DNA from: Entomortierella parvispora
Lineage: Eukaryota; Mortierellomycota; Mortierellomycetes; Mortierellales; Mortierellaceae
Length of the DNA stretch: 64,000 nt
Direction: 5' to 3'
Assembly: GCA_963573315.1 (NCBI GenBank)
Contig: OY752140.1
Location: forward strand, 3,348,001 to 3,412,000
The translations under genes were made by a program, and so were the position numbers. The stretch's first letter is position 1, and each line of letters starts with the position of its first letter. Below are positions 46,752 through 57,990 of this stretch, piece after piece. Below the pieces are notes generated by a model that was given only the letters and a program-made list of their open reading frames with translations, ran no database searches and was not told the DNA's origin.

Positions 46752-48724
46752 ATGTCCACCGAATCTACCATCGCTCATACACTGCCTGCAGACCTCTACG
46801 AGACCATTGAACGTGCACGCATTGCCGGCGGCATCAAGGGCATGAGTGTCGCAGTCATGTACAGGGGCGAGGTGGTTTCATGTACAGGGGCGTGGTGGTT
46901 TCATGTACAGGGGCGTGGTGGTTTTCGCCAAGGGCTTTGGAAAGCGTAATGATCAAGATCCATTCACAGAGGAGGTATAGTCAGGTTCCCTGTTATGAGA
47001 GAATGAAGATATCCCTGCTGCCAGTATGCTCACCATTTCGGCCTCTTTCCGTCTGCTGTCCGACCTATAGACTCTTTCGCCCATCGGATCATTAACCAAG
47101 GCATTCACCTCGACAGTCATCGGCGAATTGGTGGCCGAGAAAAAGATGAACTGGGACACAATTCCAGTGTCGACATACCTGCCAGAGTTTCAGCTCAAAG
47201 ATCCGATTCTCACCGAGCAGTTGACCATCACCGATCTTCTCGCTCAGCGGACTGTAAGTGAAGGAAAAGAGTCAAACGCGCTTTCCCCCGATTAGGACCT
47301 ACCCCCGACCTAAAGAAAGAGGAGTGTCTAACAAGTGCAATTGCACTAATATCTCTCTCTCTCTATAGTCCATGCCAGACCTTGACGATATCGCCTGGTT
47401 CCGAGTCGAAGACTCCAGACTCGATCTTATCAAGCGCCTCAGGCATCTTGATTTCCCCACCCGCAAACTTCAGTTCTCGATAAACTATAGTAACTTTATG
47501 TATCTGGTCGCGGGTGAGGTAGCCGCAGGGATTTGAGGCGTCGAGTACGAGCAGCTTGTTCGGTCTAGGATCCTTGAACCCTTGGGTCTAACCAACACTA
47601 GATTTTCTCCTTTGGAGATGGCCAAGAATGTGAATCATGCCATCCCATATATGGCTGCTTCGTACGAGGACGCCAAGAATGGAATCTTTGAGCGTGGCTA
47701 TTTGGATCCCGTACCGATGGCTGATTCAGCTGCTGGCGATATGCACTCAAATGTGCTCGATCTCTCGTCCGTTGGGAAAGAGTGGTCATGAAGCTGGGGG
47801 AACTTGACAGCAAACAAGTCTTGAACAAGGAGAGTATCCAGGAGACATTTGAAAGGTCGTAATTTTGCCAACAACACACGGCGCATATCAGATTTTGGGC
47901 CTGTGGACGCTTATGGTTTGGGGTGGCTCATGAACTCTTACAAGGGTCAGGGTACCATGTACTCACATTGTAAGTGCCGAGTACTGAACAGTGCTGAAAA
48001 GTAGTGATTTGAATTATTTTTTTCCGAATGCGCCAAATTAACGAGGTATCATTGTCATGCATTAGCTGGAAACGTACCAGGAGGATGCGCAAACTTGGTT
48101 CTATTCCCTGATGTTGACTTGACGATTGCTTGCTTGAGCAACACAGACATTGCACGGCTGCCGATGCAATTGCACTATTTCTTTGCAGACCACCTCCTCA
48201 GACTGCCAAAATCGAAGGACTGGCTTTTCGAGGCTAGCCCAGTAATGACCCAGCGGGGGTATGATTATAAGAACGAGTTTATTAGAGGGTTTTTGCCCGA
48301 CCGAATTGAAGGCAAGCCCTGTTTGCACGACCCGGCGGCGCTGTCGGGCACCTTCTTTAACCCGGTGTATGGCGTAATTTCCGTCTTCACAAAAAGCGTC
48401 AAGAAGGTGGCTGTCAATTCAAACAAGACCAGTCATGAAAAACAAGAGGGAATGGAAGGGGAGATGGTGGAAGAAGAGGCCTTGTTTGTCAAGTTGCGCC
48501 ATTGGGAGGGCAGACTTGATCATTATCACTTTAACACATTCCGCACGGTGCTGAAGGACTTTGCGGTAGTACTCGGAACATTGGTGACTTTCCAAACGGA
48601 CATAAGCGGTCAGGTCAAAGACATCCATATTCAGCTTCAGGACAATATCTTCAAATTTTCTCGCAAAACTGAGCCAAAGACCGAACAGAAGGAAGTGGCC
48701 AAAGAAGATGCCAAAGAGGAATGA
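46752..48724 (+). pseudogene. Broken class C beta-lactamase-like serine hydrolase
   Basis: Homologous to the fungal beta-lactamase/esterase family (LACTB/AmpC fold). The 5' part is sound (MSTESTIAHTLPADLYETIE), and the catalytic Ser-x-x-Lys motif is present as SLTK in SPIGSLTKAFTSTVIGEL. The Tyr motif follows (INYSNFMYLVAGEVA). Lesions: a 23-bp direct triplication at 46856-46924, a net 46-bp gain that shifts the frame; an in-frame TGA near 47535 directly after EVAAGI; a frameshift near 47773 between DLSS and WERVVMKL; and another between about 47860 and 47880 before DFGPVDAYGLGWLMNSY. The long last exon (48067-48724, GNVPGGCANLVLFPDVD onward) is still open. Splice sites remain recognisable, so decay looks fairly recent. 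Antibiotic resistance is not implied. Confidence 0.85.
46856..46924 (+). repeat. Triplicated 23-bp direct repeat
   Basis: Three head-to-tail copies of a 23-mer beginning CATGTACAGGGGC, at 46856-46878, 46879-46901 and 46902-46924. Copies 2 and 3 are identical; copy 1 differs by one base (GAGGTGG versus GTGGTGG). Removing two copies restores the family-like frame MYRGEVV followed by FAKGFGKRN. Confidence 0.92.
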
Positions 48725-48810
48725 GGATTAAAAATAAAAGTTAATGAGGATATTTATTCCCAAAAAAGGCTACGCCATTCAAAAAATTGGCGGCGTCCAA
48801 CAAAAAAGCG

Positions 48811-51535
48811 ATGGCGCACGGTGTCCATTCAACTTCTCTTTTTCCTTTCTTCAAGATCCGATTCATGAACCCATTCCACAGTCCCAAGGCCAAGAAGCCT
48901 GCCTCCGCCAGCGCAACACCCCAAAAGAATTCAGTCTCAGGCAATGCTCCTGCCTCGAGTCTTGGTTAGTTGTGCATGTGCGAAGTCGCCATGGTTGCAT
49001 GTCAAGGACCAAGGATTCCAACTGACAGCGACAACCTTTTGCGACCTCCTTTATCCAATAGTGCCGTGTCCAATATGCGAAAAGTCGATCCCTGAATGGT
49101 GAGTAAATAGCTTCTCCTCCTGCTCCCGCTGCATTGCCTTGCGTTTCAATACTAAGACTTTTTCGATCTTTTGCTTCGTAGGTTTGTGAACAAACATCTG
49201 GACGACGAGTGCACCGGAATGGAAAATGTCGCTGAAGCTCTGGTAAGGCGTGTTTCTGGCGCTCGTTTAAAGGAGACACCTTGTCCCCTACCTTCGTGAT
49301 AGACACAATCAAAGTAACAACTTCATTTCACCTGGCTTTGTAGTCACAGCATTCGTCTTCCAAGCGGAAACACGAGGAGGTAGATGATTTTGCAGATCTG
49401 GACGGACAGGATTTATTCCAGGATGGAATGGACTACAAGAGCAATGCTCGGAGACCAGCACTACCGACATCCACAATGCCAAACCCGACTTTGTCAGCCT
49501 CATTGACTTCACATGGAGATCAGTCGTCCAATCAATCTCGGAAGGAGAAGGCAAATGCTGCGGTGCTGCGGGCCATGCCCTTGGCGGAGAGAGCTAGACC
49601 AGCAACCCTGGACGATTATATTGGACAAAAGGAGTTGATTGGACCCGGTGGAGTACTTAGGGCATTAGTTTTGCAAGATACAGTTCCGTAAGTGGACAAA
49701 GACCTATGAGGAGTTTAGCAGCTTTGTTTTTGAGCCATGGATGATATTCTTACATTTTGTACCTCTTTCAGATCAATTATTCTTTGGGGGCCTTGTGGCG
49801 TAGGAAAGACCACCCTAGCGAGGATTATTGCAAATACAACCAAGGCGCATTTCAAAGAGATGGGTGCCACCACCCATGGCGTCGCCGATGTCAGGTATGG
49901 AACTATTGTACAGGAGAGAATATTGAGAGATGTCTTGATGTCGATTCTCATACCCTCACAAAACACTATAGGAAAGCATTCGAGGATGCCAAGAGCCTTT
50001 TTCAGCTAACAAGGCAGCGGACGATTATTTTCTTGGATGAAATGTAAGAGTCAAATAACAGAGTTGTTGTCAAGGAATGTTGACAGTAAGAAACTAACCT
50101 CCATAAAAAACGTCCCCTCTTCCGCAGCCATCGATTCACCAAGTCACAACAGGATATTTTTTTACCCTTTGTGGAAAAAGGAACCATCACATTGATCGGT
50201 GCCACAACCGAGAATCCCAGCTTCCGCATCAACTCTGCGCTCCTTTCACGGTGTAGAGTGTTGACATTGGAAAAGCTATCGCTGGAGGACGGCATGGACA
50301 GGATGATCCGGAGGGCGAGTCGGATCAAATGGAGAGATGTGCTGGACATGGCCCGAGAGCATATGACGGCTCCAGAATTGATGGAGTGTACAAAGACTTT
50401 GGCTCTGGATGACAAGTCAATAGACCAATGGGCGGATGGAACCCTTGAGGATGGAGCTATCAAGTGGCTCATTGATCTCAGTGACGGAGACGGTAAATCC
50501 TTTTGCTATCCAATCTCGCGCACCTGTAGAAACTAGTGGAACTAATCGATTTGAGAATTAATTCTCGCAACCTTGGTATTTAGGTCGATCTGCATTGAAC
50601 ACCTTGGAGATTGCGATTCAGGGTCTCTCATCTCTAATCTTACCTCCAGAAGTTAACCACATTCCCGAAGTCAAGAACCGACCAGACTTGGGCGTCTTTC
50701 AGAAACTCAAAGATGCTAAGCTCACTACGGAGGCAGTCAAGTCTGCGTTCCAAAAGACACATCTCCAGTATGATCGACAAGGCGACGAACATTACAACCT
50801 GATCAGTGCACTGCACAAATCGATTCGAGGGGGGTAAGAGATGAATGGTTCCATTGCTTCTATGTAGCTGTACAATCGTATGGTTTCTTTTAGTTCCACC
50901 CAAACACAACGTCTAATCGTTCCGCGGTTTTTTCAATAGGGATGCTGACGCGGGTCTCTACTGGCTTGGACGTATGCTCGTGGCAGGAGAGGAGCCGCTT
51001 TATATTGCGCGGAGACTCATCCGTCTAGCATCTGAAGATATTGGCTTGGCGGATTCATCCGCACTTCCACTGGTATACTATTCTGTCTTTACTGTCCACC
51101 ATTGACCTGATGATCGAGCTTTTGGTGATTTAACACAGCTTCTTTCCTTCGTTTCATCTACCGCGCTGCTGTTAGGCCATGGCTACGTATCAAGCCTGTC
51201 AGACGATTGGAATGCCGGAGTGCGACGTGAATCTAGCTCATTGTGTCGCGTACATGGCCAAGGCTAAAAAATCTGTAGATGTCTATCATGCATACTCCCT
51301 CGTCAAGCAGACCGTTTCGGAAGAATACGCCTATCCAGTCCCGATCCATCTCCGAAACGCTCCAACGATGCTCATGAAAGAACTGGGCTATGGTAGCGAA
51401 TACAAGTACAATCCTAGCTATCCAGAAGGTTACAAGGTCGACCAAGAGTACTTTCCAAAGGGAATTAAGAAACGAAAGTATTTGGGCGAGTTTCCTGTCA
51501 TGCATCTGGGTGAGGATGGCGAATGGCACCAATAA
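48811..51535 (+). CDS. MGS1: Mgs1/WRNIP1 AAA+ ATPase (replication-fork maintenance)
   Basis: Mgs1/WRNIP1 acts at stalled forks with PCNA and ubiquitin. The start is uncertain: the ATG at 48811 is used, and the ATG near 48866 is also possible. After the first intron a UBZ4-type zinc finger appears ([22 protein letters not shown]). Next are the family hallmark [19 protein letters not shown], Walker [13 protein letters not shown], Walker B IIFLDEIHRF (split by an intron near 50044-50127), [20 protein letters not shown] with sensor 1 and the arginine finger, and the C-terminal MgsA domain ([20 protein letters not shown] and [20 protein letters not shown]). All motifs are intact across about nine exons. 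Confidence 0.95.
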
Positions 51536-51800
51536 AAAAAACTACCTGTCCAATGTTGCCTGATATCAACTCTTGTGTCACAGAATCCAATCCTGTCCGT
51601 TGCTGGAGCTCGGAGGTGAACGAAAGAGAAAGAGAATGAGGGAACTTGATAGGTTGGAAAAAAGGGCCAACAGCCATGGCAAAAAAACAATTTTATGAAA
51701 GCAACCACTGTCGTTGCAGCTGAGCTGTGAAAGTGTGAATGGTTGTAGATGAGAGAACAGGGAGTGGAGTAAATGCAATCTGAGAAATGGTACAAATCGT

Positions 51801-53395
51801 CTACATCTTGAAATGATCGTGGTCCTTGTGGGCTGTGAAAGAGTCAAAGAAAGAAGTTGACATGTTTAGACATTATTACAGTTGACATACTGGAAACATC
51901 GGGGCAGAAGACTTTTGGGGGAACACCACACTCTCAGTAATGGGCTGATGAACTTACCCTTGTAGAATGGAGACTGGATCTCGACACCCTTGAGAATCTC
52001 GGCTACCTTTTTCATGACCGTGGTGTTCTCCTTCAATGCAGAGTTCATGTTCCAGATCTGGAAAATATCCGAGTTCCATCGAGCAGACACGGACAATCCA
52101 AAGATCTGGTCATCTATTACATAGTGATCAGAGTAAAAAGTATGATCTCTGTTAGATGCCTAGTCGATTTTATGAACAGATTCTATTCAACTCCAGTTCG
52201 TTGTCCTGATGACATCAACAGCGTCTAACGACCCCAGGAGTTGTTGGCGCAAGGGTCGTTTGCTCTCATAACATTTTTCGTGGCCAAGAGTCCAAGCGTC
52301 GCGGAATTAGAGTTGGAATGCTGTTCTCAGAATGTGTCCGAGGTCAATTGGTCGAAGGAAGGATATGCAACGGTCGGCAGATGAAGTGGTGTATCCTGCT
52401 TTTATGTTATCCATGCGTCATCCTTGTCCTCCCTTGCCCCTTCTGCCTTGCTCTCTATGCTGCTCGATTCTTGCCTCACAGCCCATAATGTGCCACTAGC
52501 GCCATAAAAAAAAGTCAACCGTTATCGGTGTGATTGTTTACCCTTGTGGATTGTTTCCTCAAACTGCTCGCCGATCAGGGCCATCAAAAGCTCGCGCCAG
52601 ACAAAGGCAGTGTCGGCCTTGGCTGTCCTGAAGTTCCATGCTCCACCGTGCTCGTTCTTTGGATCCTCCCACAGAGGCTTGACGCCCTTGTGGATGAAAT
52701 GGAGTGAGCACCTCAATGCCAAGCGCTCCGGGCCAGTGATGTTGTTGTACACGGACCAGAACGTCTAGAGACAAGAAAAAGAAGAGAGGTAAATATCCGC
52801 AGTTCAGTTGACGACCGATGGCAGACGGAGTTTTTTTACGCCTCGTTCGTTGCTTGTCCCCGACAAATATGAAATGGTGACGACAGTGGTAGCATTGCAG
52901 GCGAGTGTTCGCCACTCGTTTCAAAAGAAAGGTCCATGAGTCGCTCCTGAGAAAAGAGAAGAAAGGGCGAGGGATGTACCTGAACAGTGTTGACGTCAGA
53001 GATCTCCTTGAGGTTCTCAGTGTACTGCGCAGGGGTGGCGTTGGCAACGAACCTAGAAGACGGGCAGAGCGAAGGCAAAAAGGATGGCTCAGTTAATATC
53101 CGAGACGACAACAGAAGAGTAAGCGCAAGAAGAGAAAAACCTTCCCAGGCACAGCAGGCATGGTTGGAGAAAGAAAAAGATGGGATGATGAAATGGGAAC
53201 ATGGGATGGTATGCATTGTGGTGTTAATCAAGAGACAGGGCAGTAGGAGACATACTTGTCGTGCCAAAAAACCCACTCGTTTCTCAAGGGGATGGGTACT
53301 GTCACCTCAACGGCTCCATTCTTGGACTCGGCAGCGTCGGAGGCGGGGACAATGGCTCCGGCAGGGTTCTGTTGAAAGGCGATCGAGGAAGGCAT
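51801..53395 (-). CDS. eIF4E-family cap-binding protein, class II (4EHP-like)
   Basis: The start at 53395 (MPSSIAFQQNPAGAIV) leads through five exons to TAG 51801-51803. The core reads RNEWVFWHDK, then AQYTENLKEISDVNTVQ, TFWSVYNNI, GVKPLWEDPKNEHGGAW, FVWRELLMALIGEQF and IFGLSVSARWNSDIFQIWN. The second cap-sandwich Trp (in LWEDP) is present, but the first Trp of canonical eIF4E is replaced by Tyr (QYTENL), as in class II/4EHP proteins. Such proteins bind caps more weakly and often repress translation; that role is by family. The last intron (about 52113-52541, roughly 430 bp) is unusually long for this window. Confidence 0.87.
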
Positions 53396-54161
53396 GATCT
53401 GCGGATGGGAAGACATGAAGATGAGAGTATTGAGTACAAGATGGTCAGTGGGATGTAAAGAGTCTGTTGGAAGAATAGAAGGATGTGTTCAGGTCGTTCG
53501 AAAAGGAGAGAAGGAAAATAATAATAAAAAAAATAAAAAAGATCTGACATACTCTGACAGAAATGCACAAGGGTGTGAATGAGGAGGTGGGGACGTGAGA
53601 GGAGGAGGACGGGAGGAGGGAAGGAGGGAGCGACCCGAGGGGATGGGAGCGATGAAAGAAAAGAAGAGGAGGAGGAAGGAAGGAAAGGAAGGAAGGGAAA
53701 AAAAAAAAAAAAGACGGCGCACGGGCGATCTGTGCCGCCAGACTTGCCCGGCGCCAGCGTGCGACAGTGCGAGAGTTGGACTAATTGCTTTAAGGGCTTC
53801 AAGGGCATGATATCACGTGCACACTGCGGTTAATTTTTATTTTCACACTTTTATTTTTTATCACGCCCCTGCGGGATGAGCCACTCACACCCTCCTCTGT
53901 CTCTCGTCTTGACTGTGTGTGTGCAAACACACAATAACGCGTGTCTTGTTTTCGCTTGCTTCTCTTCTGCTCTTCCTGCAAGGGTCCGGCCCTGTCTCCT
54001 CTCCATTCCCCCATTCCTCTTGTTCCTTCCCCACCTCAGTAGTCCATCTGCATCACCTCAGACACACCCCTCCCCACCCCGGACCACCCTTTTGATTCAA
54101 ACACATTCGCCCTCGACCGACCTGACCTGACCTACTCCTCACATACTGCTCTTTACATCTC
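53396..54161. promoter_or_regulatory. Divergent promoter between eIF4E-like gene and CDC7
   Basis: About 770 bp. It includes a long purine tract (GAGGAGG/GGAAGG plus an A run, 53580-53715), a TATCACGTGC site (CACGTG core 53814-53819), and a pyrimidine-rich leader before the CDC7 ATG. The overlapping purine-strand and pyrimidine-strand ORFs are low-complexity and not called. Confidence 0.5.
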
Positions 54162-57100
54162 ATGTCGTCGTCCAGGTCACAGGCACAGGACCCTGTCCCT
54201 CCATTGACCCCTGCTTCAAGGACGAGATCTCGCAGACTTGCACAAGAGTCCCCAAAGGCACCTCCGGCAATACCAGTCGTCCCAGACTCCCCTGCTCAAA
54301 GCTCGCGCTTGACAAGGTCGCACGACCAACTGGGACCGAGGGACTCTCCTGCACGGGAGCAAGAGCGTTGCAATGGCGTCAATATCCGGGAGGAGACTTT
54401 GAGTGGCAGCAAGAGTAGGCGTGTTACCAGTCCACAACGACAATCCCGACTCATAGTGTCCATTCCTCTTTCGGACCCTCTAAAGCGGGGACGGGACCAG
54501 GACGACCAAGAAAACGCCGAGGCAGGACAAAAGCATAAGCGACTCTTGGACGGATCGAAAAGCAGTTTAAAGAAGCAGGAAGCCTCAATTATAGAGGCGA
54601 GCCAACCACTTATGGAGTCAATGGAATCTTCAAATATACAACAGTCTAGCAAGGACGGTGTGTCGACAAGATCTAGTAGCCGGAATAGGCCACAGCGACA
54701 TCATGTTGACATCCAAGAAAGACACCATTCACAAAGAGTACACGAACCTGACCCACAAGTCTTGGAAAAGGAGAACGGGCAAGGTGAGATGGAAATCGAG
54801 CATCCTGTACATCCAGACCCACCTCAAGATATCACCGCAGATGAGGCCGGGGATGTGGACCCTGCCGATCGAGATCGATCCGAGCCACCGTCGCAGGACG
54901 ACGGTGATGAAGAGCCTTTCGAAAATGTACCAGAGTACATTAAGCGTGAAATGCAAGAGTTTGAACAGGGATTTAATGGTCTAGAAGGCAAATTCAAGCT
55001 ATTGGATAAAATCGGAGAAGGTAGGGACCCACAGGACAATCTTTCAATATCGTACCATGTACGCAAACACCAACTTAACGCCATCTCGTTTTTCTGCAGG
55101 CACATTTAGTTCCGTATACAAAGCCGTCGATCTCGAGCATGATGAGTATAGTAACTCACACTGGGACTATGGCATGGATGAACAGCCCCTTCCCGACTCG
55201 CGGGTGGATAAAGAGCCAGCGGAGGAAAAGAAGAGTGGTGCCGAGACCGGCAAGGTGGTTGCAATCAAGCGTATCTATGTCACCAGTAGTCCCAAGAGAA
55301 TCGAAAACGAAATTCGGATTTTGCATGAGCTGAGGTAACCACTTATTTGCAGGCCCGACGTTCGTGTAGAATCGACCATTATGGCTCTAACGCACCTCCA
55401 CCAACTCTAGTGGCCACAAAAATGTTGTACCTTTGGTCACCGCCTTTCGGTACAGAGACCAAGTGATCGTAGTACTGCCATATTTTGAGCACAAAGACTT
55501 TCGCGTAAGAGCATCATAATGAGAATTTTTTTTTACACTGGGCTTATTGCATTCATTGACAACACCTCTATTTTCAACAGTCGTACTACCGCACGTTACC
55601 CATGGATGACATCCGCTGCTATCTTCGTGCATTGCTCAAGGCCCTGGCGCATGTTCACTCGCACAAAATCATCCACAGAGATGTCAAACCGAGCAATTTC
55701 CTATACGATCTGGAAAAGCGCACGGGAGTGCTTGTTGATTTTGGTTTGGCTCATAAACAAAAAGAGCCATCGGCCGCTACTATTGCTACGACATCCAAGT
55801 CCACTGCTTCGGCTCCAAAGGCAACGAATACGAGCAGATCTGCGCCAACCACGACGACGGGAACAGAGGCCGTAGCGTCCTCCTCCAATGTGCCAACAGC
55901 TCCTCTTTTGGAGCAACAGGGAATGAAGCCGCCACAGAGTCAATCGAACAAAGAAAACATTGAGCCAGCACCACCAAAAAATAGGGTTGAGTCTGCTCCG
56001 ACGATTAGCTTGAATCAGCCAAACTCACATCCCGAGCGACTCACAGTTCTTAGAGATGAGGGACAAACCAGCTCTAGTCAATCGACTCGAATTCGGACAG
56101 TGTTTGTTCCACCTGCAACCTCAGCTCAGGCACTGCAGGCTATGCCGGTCGCGTCAACGCCCAATCTGGCTAACCATGTCCGGCCCAACCCTGCAACAGC
56201 TACTTCCTTAACGTTGCCTTCTGTACCAGCGATCCCACAGACTTCTATCACTGCGACCAATCGAGAGCCAGGGTTTCTCAAAAAAGACAACAGGCCGTCG
56301 TTGAGAGTTAACCGCGCTGGAACTCGAGGATTCCGTGCCCCCGAGATTCTTTTTAGACATGTGCGTCAAACAGTCGGTATGTTTATGGTCTTGCGGAATG
56401 CTTCTGATCTTCAATTGTCTGTCGATAGTACTGACATTACTGGCTTTTGATACCAAGCTTTGGATATCTGGTCTGTAGGCGTTATTTTGATTTCTATTTT
56501 GTCAGGACGATTCCCCTTCTTCAATTCGGCCGACGATGCGGAGGCAATTCTGGAGGTCGGAGTCCTTTTTGGTAATCGTGAAATGCAGAACGTTGCTGCA
56601 AAGTTTAGTAAGTTTTGTTTGGAATCCTGAAGGGCCCTTGAGGAGAATTCTCTCTAACATATATAATGATTTGACAGATCGCTCCTTTGAAACCAACGTT
56701 CCTTCCATCAAGGAGCTCCCAATATCGCTTCTCCGGATCATCAGACTTCTATATCCTAAGCGATTTGGGCCACCCGACGGGTATGTCTCGAAATTACATC
56801 CTCCGAAACCCCGGCCTCAAGGACGCCCCGAACGCCAGCCTTCAGCGTCCAGTTCCCGACCACCACAGCAACCTTCAGCATCTGCACAAGGTACGGCAGC
56901 TGCTGTATCAAATCCGGGAGGATCAGATCGCGCGTCACTTAAGACATCTCAACAACCACTTCGACAGCAAAAGCCAAAACAACCAATCGATAGAGGGCCT
57001 ACGCTGCCTGTAAAAGAGGCAGAGCCAGCTGAATCAGAGCAACAAGTGCCCCTTCGCCAGGTATTGGAGTCATTACCCGTCCACAATGATACATCGGAAC

Positions 57101-57471
57101 AGACGCCACTCAAAGCAGAGAAGACTAAGGACGCCACCGGTCTGGAGTGCACGCTACCCAAAATAGACAGGACCAAGGACGTTACCGGTTCGGAACAGAC
57201 GTTGCTCAAGACCAAGGACATTACCAACGCAGAAGAGACTCCACTCAAAACAAACAAGACCAAGGATACTACAGTGAACGAGCGGCGCGATGTAAAGGCC
57301 GCGCAAAAGCCAACAAAAGTCTTGAAGCGAATTGTGGGTTGGGATAACCAAGAGGAACTCGAGTTGGCAGTGGATTTACTGGAACGTCTTTTGGCTCTTG
57401 ACCCCAAGGGGCGGATCACGGCGGAGGAGGCCCTTGGTCATCCGTTCCTGGCAAAGACCAAGAATCCCTGA
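54162..57471 (+). CDS. CDC7: Cdc7-type DDK protein kinase
   Basis: Catalytic subunit of the Dbf4-dependent kinase that phosphorylates Mcm2-7 to fire replication origins. Residues 1-270 are a disordered, charged leader. The kinase domain starts FKLLDKIGEG, then TFSSVYKAVDL (split by an intron), with VVAIKRIYVTSSPKRIENEI (the VAIK lysine), GHKNVVPLVTAFRYRDQVIVVLPY, HRDVKPSNFLYDLEKR and VDFGLAH (DFG). A kinase insert of about 180 aa separates DFG from GTRGFRAPEILF, and a second insert of about 200 aa follows LLYPKRFGPPDG. The last lobe is ELAVDLLERLLALDPKGRITAEEALGHPFL. Long inserts at these places are a Cdc7 trademark. All catalytic residues are present. Confidence 0.95.
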
Positions 57472-57990
57472 TTCCTTTTCCTGCGTGTCTGCCACTGTTA
57501 ATACCTTTTTATGCATCCAAACTTGCCCTGCTGCAACCTTCATTGTTTTTCTAATCGTGTTGTAGAGTATGTACTGTACATTATCACCCCCTTGCTCGCA
57601 AGCACAATAAAAGCGCGTTTCTGCTCAAGTTGGTCGCGCTGAGAAGATTAAAGGGGCAAAAAATCCAAAGGGGAGGGAAAGAACAAAGCACGGATCCACC
57701 ACGATGTGGCCCTGGGGGGAAACAGATTCCGCGTCCAGACATTTGCATCTCACCCCACTCCCCCCTTTATTTTTTTGCGCTGTTCTCTAGTCCTTCTTGA
57801 CATTTGGCCATTTTTGTTCTCTTTCACTACTACACATTACATCCGTATCACTCACAGTGGTCATTATCCATTTGAATACAGCACCTCCGTTCTTCTTTCT
57901 TCCATCGCCGCCTTTCCCCTTCTTTTCTCCTCCCTCCACCCGCGGTTTGGCCACAGACAAATCACAGGATCAACAACATCTGAAATCACA
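57472..57990. other. CDC7 3' flank and subtilase upstream region
   Basis: About 520 bp. AATAAAAG near 57605 is a likely CDC7 poly(A) signal. The rest is pyrimidine-rich and leads to the subtilase ATG. The longer upstream reading frame (from 57706) is a low-complexity extension that I do not favour as coding. Confidence 0.45.

Noticed and set aside
53770-53800. TTTAAGGGCTTCAAGGGC near the eIF4E-like promoter resembling part of the transposon TIR
   Set aside because: Only about a dozen bases match TTAAGGGCTTC, with no wider TIR similarity or flanking duplication, so it is chance.
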